This document shows, piece by piece, positions 23,935-33,779 of a DNA stretch of 64,000 nucleotides. The stretch comes from Dermanyssus gallinae (lineage: Eukaryota; Arthropoda; Arachnida; Mesostigmata; Dermanyssidae), in contig QVRM01001471.1 of assembly GCA_003439945.1 (NCBI GenBank), forward strand, positions 156,501 to 220,500, written 5' to 3'. Below the pieces are notes generated by a model, which was not told the origin of the DNA, did not search any database, and worked only from the letters and a program-made list of their open reading frames with translations. Each line of letters begins with the position of its first letter. Within the stretch, counting starts at the first letter, position 1. A program made the translations under genes and the position numbers.

Positions 23935-24330
23935 CTGTCATTTAGGCATAAATTTGAGCTTGTCGGCGTTAATCTGAAGACCGTTGTTTCCGCAGTAACC
24001 CTCGAGGATGCGTATGCTTCGCTGTAACTCCAACTTGTCACAACTGATCATAACGATGTCGTCAGCGTATAGGCTAATGCCGATTGTATCGCGTTCCTTG
24101 TGAATTATTGCCAGCAGATTTCTGGCGAATATAGAAAAAAGCTGAGGACTGAGATTAAGACCTTGACCAAAACGTTGGGGTCTGGGCACTTATTATGCTC
24201 GTAAATCGTATCGTCAAGAATTGTCGGGTTTGCTTCAAGTTTGAGTCTTGGGGCCCACATCTGCATTGGCGAGCTTCTGAAGTATAGTTTTATGTGGAGC
24301 AGTTTCAAAAGCGGACTTTACTTTACAAAT
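23935..24330 (-). pseudogene. LINE reverse-transcriptase fragment with intact YADD
   Basis: Minus strand: KSAFETAPHKTILQKLANA (RT motif A region, about 24310-24250), then after frame changes GQGLNLSPQLFSIFARNLL and ISLYADDIVMISCDKLELQ (motif C, about 24070), and GNNGLQINADKLKFM. The proline-glutamine of the usual PQG block is altered (FGQGLNLSP). At least two frameshifts. Its flanking thumb and endonuclease are absent. It may be the same lineage as 45230-44520 (-), but they do not overlap. Confidence 0.65.
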
Positions 24331-24990
24331 ACTTTTACCATGCCCCGCCAGGATCGGGCATCAGTAAGAGCACATTTTTGTGATGACCTTAAGCATGCAT
24401 TCCCGCCATATTTTGCAGGACATGGCTCTCATCTAGGCAACTGTTAAAGATTGCAAGAAGGATAGGTCTACAACAAACTGTAACCTGCAAATCACTGGCT
24501 ACATAACCACTGTGCTGCCTTTCTGCTGTCGTCTGCATCCACTAGACATTTCAAGGGTCTTGAATGCAAAACGGCTGTTCATGTTTTGTAAACCTACCTC
24601 TACAGCCCACAAACATTTGCTTTATACATTCTGTTGACCCCTGTGCATATATATATATTTATAAGCAGAAAAAAGACAACTATTATGGGAGATAGGAGCC
24701 CAAAAAGCGCGTATAGAAAAGTCAAAGATGCCGAAAAGAAAGACCCAATAGTGCATGGCAGAACGAATGGGCAGCCATTCCGGATGGTGCACCGGGAACG
24801 CTTGTTGAATCGACCCGGCGAAAAGGTTGATCACTTTCTGACACAGGCCACATAACGAGCCATGGCAACTTCCAGGCATACCCGTTAAGGACAGGAAACG
24901 CCTCCTCGAACACATGCGCACACTGTGACCTAGGGTAGAGAGAAATAGAGGCTAGAAGAAAATTGTTGAACCGACTGATGATATATATAT
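24331..24990. other. intergenic, nothing recognised
   Basis: No supported feature; small TA runs at 24647-24656 and 24980-24990. Confidence 0.35.
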
Positions 24991-24994
24991 AATT

Positions 24995-25076
24995 TGTCAT
25001 TTCGTTTACAGATTTTTCGTCGTGCTAATTTTAAAGTCTGGTCTAGTATATATATATATATATTTATTTAACTATT

Positions 25077-25120
<44 letters not shown>

Positions 25121-25174
25121 CACTGGACCAGACTTTAAAATTAGCACGAAGAAATTTCTTTAAACGAAATGACA
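24995..25174. repeat. inverted repeat enclosing (TA)n tracts
   Basis: The arm 24995-25045 (TGTCATTTCGTTTACAG..GTGCTAATTTTAAAGTCTGG) is repeated in inverse orientation at 25123-25174. Between them are TA-rich tracts at 25047-25063 and 25081-25118. The centre is itself self-complementary, so the whole 180 bp could form one long hairpin. Confidence 0.85.
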
Positions 25175-25242
25175 GATTCGATCGTTTACACATTAGTATA
25201 AATCTCCTTTAAGCGCCTCATTTACACGGTCGCATAGATTTT

Positions 25243-25662
25243 CAAAAGAAAATTAACGGACTGGGACTAATGGATGTTTAAGATAACGATGCAATAACCC
25301 TATGAGTCTGCGGAGACTCGATCGCCGCCAAAGCGGAGGCCGAGGTCCATGAGGGCGTCCAAGTATAGGCGCGCAAAGACAAATCCGCTGTAAAAACTGT
25401 AATAAGTTGTCTAAACGCTCTATGTGCTTTATATTATCATAAAATACAACGTATTTACCACCATGGTAGTTGATGATAATATAAAACACATAGAGCACTT
25501 AGACAACTTATTACAGTTGCGGATTTGGATTTGCACGCCCATACTTGCACGCCCTCATGGGCCTCGGCCTCCGCTTTGGCAGCGGTCGAGAGTCCGCAGA
25601 CTCATAGGGTTATCGCATCGTTATCTTGAACATCCATTAGTCCCAGACCGTTAATTTTCTTT
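25243..25662. mobile_element. 420-bp foldback element
   Basis: Arms of about 190-198 nt (25243-25440 and 25472-25662) are near-perfect inverted copies around a 31-nt loop. Matching landmarks are GAAAATTAACGG / CCGTTAATTTTC at the outer ends, GGGACTAATGGATG / CATCCATTAGTCCC, ATGAGTCTGCGGA / TCCGCAGACTCAT and ATAATATAAAACACATAGAG near the loop. No coding capacity. It is likely a foldback DNA transposon or a replication-derived inverted duplication. I see no clear target-site duplication. Confidence 0.8.
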
Positions 25663-26115
25663 TCAAGTGCATTATTTGCGTCCTTGGTCGAGGTCCAAGA
25701 AAGACCATATCTTACATAGGCTGAATAGGACGAAAGCTAACATTGTAAGTATTGTAGATTGTTCAGAAATAGAGACCAGTACTGGGCATACTCCAACGAG
25801 CCCCCTGGGACCTTCGGATCCTTATCTTTGTAACGCACTTCCCGTTAACGTAAGGCCAGTTCAACGAGCAGTATTTTTTCGTGTCGCACAAGAGCCCGAT
25901 TGATGTCGTAAAAACGTATATCGATTCCAGCTAGCAATCTCTTCCTCTTCCATTCTCTGTTGGTTGCTTAGAGGCAGCCGAATACCGCAAGCATTTATAT
26001 ACATCCACAACCACTATAAGGTGATATATATATATATACAATATATATATATATATATATATAAACTTGCTTTTATCTACTGTAGTGGCTGTGCACGCAT
26101 AATACAAAGAACATG
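25663..26115. other. intergenic with one TA tract
   Basis: No gene. (TA)n lies at about 26024-26063, interrupted once near 26039. Confidence 0.5.
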
Positions 26116-26170
26116 TGTCGCATTGTTCGGCTGCCTTTAACCGATGGTCACTGTTGTTATAAATATATAT
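26116..26170 (+). repeat. flank duplicated at 28522
   Basis: TGTCGCATTGTTCGGCTGCC..CGATGGTCACTGTTGTTATAAATATATA is repeated with one difference at 28522-28575. The foldback element and the mariner lie between the two copies. Confidence 0.8.
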
Positions 26171-26171
26171 A

Positions 26172-27236
26172 CAGGGTGTGACTGAAATATTTTTAGAGCG
26201 ATGCATGGAATTGTAGAGCTCGCTAAAGCAAATATTTTTTCCAATGGAACATGGTCTCTGAGAAGTCTTGTTTCGGAGTGAGAGTGAAATTACTACAATT
26301 TATGACACTGCCGTTTTAGCCCGATATAGGAGCACAAAATGTGCTTTTGCGAGACAACCAGTCTTCCTAGACACAAACTAAGCCCACCTTCGTGTTCGCG
26401 ATAAAATTCTGCTCCATCTGAAGAATATACAAGGCCGGTCAGAAGACGCGACATGGTCGCTTAGAAGAGAATTCGGCAAAAATAAAGTTCTTTATTAGCG
26501 TTTACGCCAAATACTTTAGAATCATAACCCTACGATCACCCACGTGTTCAAAGCTAACATATGCAGCAAATGCGCATTTCATGACGATCATTTTGGTACC
26601 AAACTTATGGCAATGCGAGCTGTGGTTGCGGAGTAATTACAATTTTTCGGCGGGATGTCCAGATTAAGTGCATGAAAAATGACGCGCTGCGGCTGTCGCG
26701 CGACACGTCGGCGGTAGCCACACAGTCATTTTACATGCACTTAATCTAGACATCCCGCCGAAAAATCGTAATTACTTCGCAACCACAGCTCGCATTGACA
26801 CATGTTTGATACCAAAATGATCGCCATGAATGCGCATTGGCTGAATATATCCGTTTTGAGCGCTGTGAGTGGTTGTAGGGTTATGATTCTAAAGTATTTG
26901 ACGTGAACGCTAATAAAGAACTTTATTTTTGGCGAATTCTCTTCTAAGCGACCATGTCGCGTCCTCTGACCGGCCTTGCATATTCTTCAGAATGAGCAGA
27001 ATTTTATCGCGAACACGAATGTGTGCTTAGTTTGTGTCTAGGAAGACTGGTTGTCTCGCAAAAGCACATTTTGTACTCCTATGTCGGGCAAAAACGGCAG
27101 TGTCATAAATTGTAGTAATTTCACTCTCACTCCGAAACAAGACTTCTCAGAGACCATGTTCCATTGGAAAAAATATTTGCTTTAACGAGCTCTACAATTC
27201 CATGCATCGCTCTAAAAATCTTTCAGTCACACCCTG
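26172..27236. mobile_element. 1065-bp foldback transposon with CAGGGTGTGACTGAAA ends
   Basis: The left end is CAGGGTGTGACTGAAA and the right end TTTCAGTCACACCCTG, each next to TA (26170-26171 and 27237-27238), as expected for Tc1/mariner-type insertion. The two arms of roughly 500 nt are inverted copies throughout: the block with CTTAGAAGAGAATTC near 26460 pairs with GAATTCTCTTCTAAG near 26934, and GATTAAGTGCATG near 26663 pairs with CATGCACTTAATC near 26735. They surround a GC-rich loop of about 50 nt near 26685-26735. There is no open frame. Arm sequences match both flanks of the transposase remnant at 36175-37545, so this is probably a non-autonomous foldback derivative of that family. Confidence 0.85.
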
Positions 27237-27244
27237 TATATATA

Positions 27245-28467
27245 CAGGTAATTCAATAAGTTCTTAGAATGAGCTTTTTAGAATTCGAATTTTGGCACGC
27301 TTTCACCGCTAATAGGAACTGCAACTTTTCGACTGCTAGCACTCAATATATTATGGTAATTGGCCGTCGCGATTTCGTTTGATAGCTTTTCCCGTGCAAC
27401 GTATCGGCGTGATTTTTAAAAATGGAGAAAAAGAGACGTACAGTGACGTACAGTCTGCGCCATGTTTTGCCACTGTTTCCAACTGGATTAATGTGTTAAA
27501 AAGAGGTCGCAGGAGCACCGAGGATGAACTACGTCCAGGAGGCCAAAAAACGGCAACTGATGAGGAAAACGTAGAGAAAGTGCGAAAAATTCTTGGCACA
27601 GATAAGCGAATGAACATTAAGGAAATAGCGGAGGCATTAGGGATTAGTTTAGGCAGTGTGTATTTTATCCTACACGAAAACTTGAAGATGAAAGAGCTTA
27701 GAGCAAAATGGCTGCCGCATTTGCTCAACCAAGGCCAAAAAGACGCGCCTGTTTTGGCTTTACAGCGAAATTTGGCCAAGATGTCGAACAATCTGTCGAA
27801 TTTTTGGTGCAGATTCATGACCGTCGATGAAAGCCGGGTTCATCACTACACTCCCGAGACCCAAGAAGCATCTTGCCAATGGTGTGCACCTGATGAAGGA
27901 CCTCCGAAGAGGGTGCGGACAACGGCATTGACCGGAAAGGTGATGGCTACAGTTTTTTAAGACCAACGTAGAATAATGCTGGTCGACTACCTTGAGAGCT
28001 GTAAAACGATCACAGGAGAATATTATGCAAGACTGTTGGACTGCCGTTAGCAAGAACTCATCGTGAAACGGCCCGCTTTGCAGAAGAAGGTTGTCCCGTT
28101 TCACCAGGGCAATGCTCCTGCACACAAGTCCCGGCAAGCATCGGCAAAACTGGCCCAACTGAGGTTCGAACTTATTGAATAACCCTCCTATTCTCCAAAC
28201 CTGGCCCCCTCTGATTATTTCCTCTTCGGACATTTGAAGAATAGTCTCGGTGGAAAGCGTTTTTCCAGCAATGAAGAGGTTCAGGCTGCTGTCAATGCCT
28301 ATTTTCAGTCTAACGACGCGAAATTCTACTCAAGAGGTATGAAAGCTCTGAAATCTCGGTGGGAAAAGTGTATTGAGCTTCTCGGGGAGTATTTCGAATA
28401 AGAAAAATTTAAAAACATGATTTGGAAAATTCTCGGTTTTCATTCTAAGAACTAATTGAACTACCTA
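27245..28467 (+). mobile_element. mariner element with both terminal inverted repeats
   Basis: 1223 bp flanked by TA on both sides (27243-27244, 28468-28469). The left end CAGGTAATTCAATAAGTTCT and the right end, read inward, TAGGTAGTTCAATTAGTTCT are inverted repeats of about 28 bp with few mismatches. It lies 8 bp from the preceding foldback element, both inserted in a TA run. It encodes the transposase pseudogene 27379-28401. Confidence 0.9.
27379..28401 (+). pseudogene. mariner transposase (DD34D), three stops, second catalytic Asp lost
   Basis: A cut-and-paste transposase of about 340 codons, one reading frame from 27379 to the stop at 28399-28401. Blocks: helix-turn-helix region (EIAEALGISLGSV, residues 82-94), WLPHLL (111-116, for WVPHEL), first catalytic Asp in TVDES (residue 150), DYLESCKTITGEYYA, then FHQGNAPAHKS where the usual D of HQDNAPAH is G, and SPNLAPSDYFLF with the third Asp. 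The spacing from the second to the third position is 34 residues, the DD34D signature. In-frame stops occur at 27958 (after KVMATVF), near 28048 (in DCR-QEL) and near 28180 (before PSYSPN). It resembles irritans/mellifera-type mariners. Inactive because of the stops and the missing Asp. Confidence 0.9.
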
Positions 28468-28477
28468 TATATGTGTG

Positions 28478-28563
28478 TATAGGAAACAATTTTAACCAGG
28501 GCTTTCCCCGTACCGAACATTTGTCGCATTGTTCGGCTGCCTTTAAGCGATGGTCACTGTTGT

Positions 28564-28606
<43 letters not shown>

Positions 28607-28642
28607 AGGAACCACTCTTATCTAGAGCTTTCCCCGTACCGA
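28478..28642 (+). repeat. partial tandem duplication, period about 124 bp, with TA tract
   Basis: GTATAGGAA..CTTTCCCCGTACCGA occurs at 28478-28516 and again at 28602-28642. Between them lie the second copy of the 26116 flank and a (TA)n run at 28567-28601. The locus was duplicated in tandem, and the transposons sit in the TA run of one unit. Confidence 0.75.
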
Positions 28643-29024
28643 GGCCGCGTTGCCTAGTTGCACATCCAGCGACAGCGTTGTCTGAAAAAATCGCCCGCTC
28701 TCCTATCTCCGCGAGATTTAGCCACTTCCCGACCTGCTTTAGCAAACCGCGAGTGGACGGGCCCGGCCCACCAAGGGTCTTGAAGGAAACTGAATATAAG
28801 TCGTACGGGTGTCCGATGTTCTTGTACTTTCTCATCTTGTCTGCCTACCGCGCCGGTACTGACAATTGAATAGGCTAAGGGGTCCTGAACGGGGTTAGGG
28901 TCAGACTGTCAGGGTTCTTCCCGCCCTCCCTGTCAAGCCTAACCAGGTGTGTGTACATATATATCTATCTAGGTAGGCAGCGCTGCATTGGTACTGCGTA
29001 AATGCATTTACCCCCCTTCAAAAC

Positions 29025-29063
<39 letters not shown>

Positions 29064-29094
29064 TTTATTTGTATTTTATGCTCTCGACTATTCA
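28643..29094. other. intergenic with TA tract
   Basis: (TA)n at 29029-29059. The stretch around 28640-28675, read in reverse, resembles 37569-37610 (TGTCGCTGGATGTGC, GGCAA.GCGGCC), an unnamed dispersed repeat. Nothing else seen. Confidence 0.45.
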
Positions 29095-29215
29095 CTTTAA
29101 AGGCTATCGCTGAAGATCCAGCGCGAGAATGCGGCAGCAATAATGGACACAATGGTGGCCTGGCCTGTCCCAGAAACAAGCTCTACCAGTAGCGCTCATT
29201 ACAAATATTTGTGCA
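29095..29215 (+). pseudogene. short fragment of the IQRxNAAS retroelement C-terminus
   Basis: One frame from about 29115 reads LKIQRENAAAIMDTMVAWP, matching QIQRENAASIIG at 11980-12190 and QRGNAASITG at 3995-4760. The rest of the element is absent or unrecognisable. Confidence 0.4.
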
Positions 29216-29732
29216 GTGAGTTAATGTCTCCTCTATAGCCTTAAAACGTTCTCCCTAAATGTTTATATCTGTAGGAATAGAAAATGCCAGGTCCGGCAAA
29301 TAGAAAGGTTGCGAAAGTCTACACATCGAATGTTGCGTCGAATAATTCAAAATCAGTAACGCCGATGCCTTCTCGTGATGGAGAGTCTAATGGTTGTTTA
29401 GAGTTTAGGCCCCTTGTCAGACGTTTTGGCGCAGCCGTTTAAAAATTGTGCGGTAGTATTTCCTACTGCCGACGGGCGTTTTGTAACGCATAACATATTG
29501 GTCAAGACTGTTACAACTCATTCATAAGATATATCAAATTCTTAAGCTATCGGTCTCACAGGAATGTGGCGATTGTCGAGTACGATAGCACTAACTTTTC
29601 CAACGTTTTCTTCTGTTACAGCTTTCGCCAACTGGAATCATCTTCGATCACTTCACATCCGTCGAAAACTCGACGGTATCACTTATACACAGTATTTCGG
29701 GGTACTACTCGGTCGGCATGTACAGATCGTAG

Positions 29733-29910
29733 TGGCGGCGTGGTATAGTCATGGATGTCATCTAGCGGGGTGTCGTCGGTTCGATCCCTGTTGTTAATCG
29801 AATTTTCTTTGAGCGATGCTCATTGAGAATAGATGATAAACCATACCGCTGAGAGTCAGCGGCCATGCTGCCACAAGGACTGTTGGGGAAACCCTATTTA
29901 TCTTAACATG
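29733..29910 (+). repeat. tRNA-derived SINE, family A copy 3
   Basis: GTGGTATAGTCATGG (box A-like), GGTTCGATCCC (box B-like, 29778-29788), TTTCTTTGAGCGATGCTCATTGAGA and GATGATAAACCATACCGCTGAGA follow in the same order as at 7133-7325. The box B here is the best preserved of the three copies. Confidence 0.8.
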
Positions 29911-30193
29911 TACGGCTCTCGGTGCATTGAAGATATACCTTAGGTTAAGTTCCGAGCCCGCAAGGGACGGAGGATAGTCTAGAATTAAAAACAACCTCCT
30001 TAAAAATGTTTTTAATTTAATTAATGTACGGATCGTAGCATTTCCACTACCTTGGAAAAGATTATTTGGTCTGGCGGCAAAATTCTAAGTACCGAAACCA
30101 TTGAAGCGTATATTCGAACTTGCGTACGCGTAAATACATACGCTTATTTGGAGAACAATTGTTTTCCGTTTACTTTACAATTTAATATGTGTG

Positions 30194-30194
<1 letters not shown>

Positions 30195-30256
<62 letters not shown>
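30195..30256. repeat. (TA)n microsatellite
   Basis: Pure TA run of 62 bp, directly preceding the LINE fragment at 30257. Confidence 0.95.
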
Positions 30257-30257
<1 letters not shown>

Positions 30258-30880
30258 GGCTGAAAGAGCTACAGCACGTCGCCTCCTCAACAAGACCCAA
30301 ATACCTATGGTGCTTAATAGCACGAGCAAGTCGCACGGCTTTCACAGCAGCCGTACAGGTCCTTCTCAGACAAATTGTCTCGGACCTAAGAGTTAAAGAG
30401 CTGGCATTAAGAAACCCTTTAATCAAAGGCCTGACGGAAGGAGCACTAACCAGCAGAACCAACACCCTCAGCAATTGGAGCCGGCAATGGGAAGCAATCC
30501 AGCCGGGCCATCCTGGATATTGGACAAGATCAATACCTCCTGATCTCAAACAGGCAGAACCCCCTGACATGCCAAGCCCTTGTAGAGGCGCTCCTCAAAG
30601 GTCACAAATCCTGTGTTATGGTAAAAAGATTAGCAGAAAGTAGCTCCAAGGCGAAGATAACCGCCGCATAAAGCCGAGCAGCCTAAATGGCAAGAAGAGT
30701 GGCCAGATGAAGTAATCTCGAGAAGACAGTACTGCGGCCACCTTCTGACAAGGGGCAAAGAGGACGACTGGATTTTAGCGGGTGCGAGTCCCACATTACC
30801 ATGGCTTCAACAACGACTCCCGGTGTGCATAATGCTATTTACCAGTTACCTCAAAAAAAAAAAAAAAGTGGTTCTGGGAT
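30257..30880 (+). pseudogene. 3' end of an R1-like LINE with poly(A)
   Basis: Frames from 30257 give LWCLIARASRTAFTAAVQVL, LRVKELALRN and WSRQWEAIQPGHPGYWTR, the order seen after RT in R1/I-type elements (the A-Y-R-T-x-S-T-x-A block, then a basic region, then a W-x-x-x-W segment). The 3' UTR (GGGGCAAAGAGGACGACTGG, TTAGCGGGTGCGAGTCCCACATTACC) is shared with the minus-strand copy ending at 60512 and, in part, with the solo tails. It ends in an A14 run at 30854-30867. A frameshift occurs near 30290, so it is inactive. Confidence 0.6.
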
Positions 30881-32289
30881 ATCCACCTTGCTTACTTTCA
30901 CGTTCAATGACATGAAAATTTAGTGTTATGGTATGGTTAGTGTCTGCAGAACATCCACAAAAGTGCTTACCTTATAGGGCATATTTTAGTACCATAGTGA
31001 TGGTGGTTCGATCCAGTATGACTTCGATAAGCCGCTCTTCCCCGCTCTGTTAACGTGGGGCCTATGGAAGTCCGACATTGGGGGACGGGAGAAAACGGCT
31101 TACGGTAATCATATTAGGATACCAAAATGATACTTGTAGACTGTATTGTGTTGATCTTGCCTTTATTTTCTTATTAAACGTGAGAGTTAATAATTGCTAA
31201 TCCAGGACCATTTTCTTTGGAACTGTTCTTAGTATGACTATTTGCCTTCTTGTAGCCAGCAGGGCACCTCCTTATACTATGCAGAATTTTGTGCCAATTG
31301 CGGTATGTGTGGTTTCACGACCGAACAACTCGTTCACATGCAATAATGCAATTTGTAATGTTACATCAGGCCATCGACATTAGTATAATTAATACTGGTT
31401 GTTTCATTCTCACTCCAAAATTCAAAATTCGAAAAATTCAAAACGTGGTTTATTTAAGGAACTGCACACATTATAAAGGAAATGCTTTAATTCACATAAT
31501 AAACATTTTTAATTGCTGTCAGTCGCAAACAGCCGTAAAAATAAAGTCTTAATAGACTTGGCACATCAACCGAAAAACCACAACACAAAATGTACCTCTG
31601 CTCAACTACGGCGAAACGTAATATTAAAAAGCTATTTCTAAACCTTCCGTGTAAATAAAAAGCGTAGCCTGGCAAATCTAATTCTTAGGGCATTGTTTTC
31701 AAAATTCGCACCCTGCGGAGGAGAACCTTAAACCCACCCCCAATATAAAGTGCTGTAGAGGAAGTCAGGAAAGAGCAGTGTTTTCTAGACCAAGATCGGG
31801 CTATCCACGGGACGCGGATAAGCCGCATTCGATGGGGGCTAGAATGATGGCATAAACTTTGAGGTTAACTTATTCTAAAGGCGATCGCCAGCTCAGGTAC
31901 TATAAACTACAAGACCGAGACATTTTGTGATCTTGGCTAGACCAATTTACTCGCTGCTAGGAAGAGTTTCCTGTTGAGCTACAGCTTTAACTGACGAACT
32001 CGTAGTACAAAATGTATATTGCTGGTATTAGCAACAATACAAAATATATTAAAGATGATGACGAGGGGAATTAAGGCAACTCCGAACGGGTCTTAGAAGT
32101 ATTACGCCGAAAAAGCACTGTTGTATCGTCAGCAAAAGTTATCGATTTAAGTCGACGGCTAAGTTGTCTTTCTGGGGACTAAAGGACAAAAATTAAGACG
32201 AATCAAAACAGTAAAGCGCGGAATTATACGGGATGCCAATGTATATGGATCTTCAAGCGGGCTCGACTAACCAAGCTTTCACAGCCTGA
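30881..32289. other. intergenic, nothing recognised
   Basis: A box B-like GGTTCGATCC occurs near 31008 but no partner box A. The frame at 31289-31552 has no recognisable domain. Confidence 0.35.
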
Positions 32290-33543
32290 ATTCCTGAATT
32301 CTTGAACCACCCATTGAAGGCGCTAATGAGCCGGCGACTGTGGCGTCCCAGACAAGCATCCTGCTCCGCCTAAAGGGGTAAGAGTCATCCCGTCTGGGCG
32401 CTTATCATCTTCGGCGGAAAGACCCTGGTGTTCTAGAATACAGGGAAATTGACAGGGTGCCCAGTGAGCGCTTGGAAGCGCATCTAACCAGGCCCCGGAT
32501 CCCTTAGCGGCAACCGCCCTAAGGCGAGCCTTTGTGGAGTCGTCAATGGCGTCCGCGAGTAAGCCGCGATACACTTAGTCGTGCAACAATGCGGGTCACC
32601 CTGGTGGCTGAGAACGACGAGCGAAGTAAAAAGAAGACGCGATGAGCGCCGAGTGGGGTGAGATTCTTAGCGACGTCTTTAACCACGTTTTGCCATTTTT
32701 GAGAGCGCGTGCAAGCCCTTGCAGTTGGAGGGGGACTCCCAGAAGCTCCAGGTCGTAGTCGAAGGTAACCGTCGTAAGTCGTGATCGTATGAAATCAAGA
32801 TCCCAGGCGGAACTTCAGGCAAAACTCTTGACCGCGGCTACAACTTCTTCCGCCGACGTGGTACATGGAAGCCGAAGCTAGGTCAAGCGGGGCCGGGGGG
32901 TGCTTATCGCGATGGGCTGCCAGATGATCTGTGCTGGGAGCCAGGACGTCCGACGATTCGATCAACCTAGTTGCCCCTAAAGCGTCACCCTCAGTTAGCT
33001 TCTACGAGACCCCAAGAGAACGTTTGCCAAAGACTCCGCTACCTGTTTCCTTACGGGTTTCGGGACAATTCTTAACAGTCCTGACCTCTTCGCTACACCC
33101 TAGATATATTCAATGATGCGGACGGCCTGCTGTATGTTGTTTTCGATCGGTGTGGGGGAAGTTGCGAATCGACTAGGAGAGGCTAATGGATGCTTGGCTG
33201 CTATATGCCTCTTGAGCTCTCTTCTTGTGTATTGTCCGTTGCATAGTGGGCAAGCTGCTTGCTGTAAGTGTGCCGTTAACCCAGTTGATCCTCCGCACGA
33301 CTTGCGACAAATGAGTCGCAGTGTCGGTTGCCCTCTTTGATGTTGCTGTGGCGTGTCTGATTGGGGTGTGGGGTTTGGTCGATTATTGGTGATCTCGGCT
33401 GCCGGGTACGTTACCCAAACAGAGTTATGGCTTCGAGGAATAGCCTGTTCGTTTCTCTGAAATAGACTAAACGGGGCACGGAAGCGACCCGGACGGATGA
33501 GCGCCTCGACAATTAATACAAATCTGTCGATTCTACTGATCAT
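32290..33543 (-). pseudogene. retroelement with N-terminal zinc fingers and RPDG motif, internally deleted
   Basis: Minus strand, in order: C2H2-like zinc fingers (CRKSCGGSTGLTAHLQQA, CPLCNGQYTRRELKRH, about 33275-33160), then after a shift ALGATRLIESSDVLAP and KHPPAPLD (about 33000-32890), a gap where most of RT should be, FFLLRSSFSATRVTRI (about 32640), ARLRAVAAKGSGAWLDALP (about 32520) and KRPDGMTLTP (about 32395). This order, finger / D-x-LAP / KHPPAP / RT / GSGAWL / RPDG, fits the second retroelement family whose C-terminus is at 3995-4760. The RPD block resembles the PD of a restriction-like endonuclease (inference). Most of the RT core is deleted, and several stops and shifts remain. 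Confidence 0.6.
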
Positions 33544-33559
33544 TCGATGGGAGATTCGA

Positions 33560-33625
33560 GGGCACTTTAGAATCAGAGGCTATCGCTCGACATTCAACAA
33601 GAAAATGCAGCATTTGTTTAGGAAA
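33560..33625 (+). pseudogene. tiny fragment of the IQRxNAAS retroelement C-terminus
   Basis: RLSLDIQQENAAF can be read at about 33572-33612 before a stop. It matches the tail motif at 4.6, 12.1 and 29.1 kb. It lies head to head with the start of the minus-strand copy. Confidence 0.3.
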
Positions 33626-33779
33626 CTTTGCTAAAGTAGGCTAAGCCTGGGTTAAAGAACCCGTGACTACACGTTCGCGCGGAGTCAATTGTTCACTTCT
33701 AGGTGCTTACACAACAAAGTTATATCAATAAAACGCATTTTTTATTAGATCTCACGTCCAATATCAAACGCATAACACT

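Noticed and set aside
30052..30643. Open frames with runs of alternating Ile and Tyr, also at 5398-5901, 39166-39417, 56569-56781 and 59570-59800.
   Set aside because: These are translations of (TA)n microsatellites joined to flanking sequence, not proteins.
30955..31075. Box B-like GGTTCGATCC near 31008 as part of another SINE.
   Set aside because: No matching box A and no second copy in the window.
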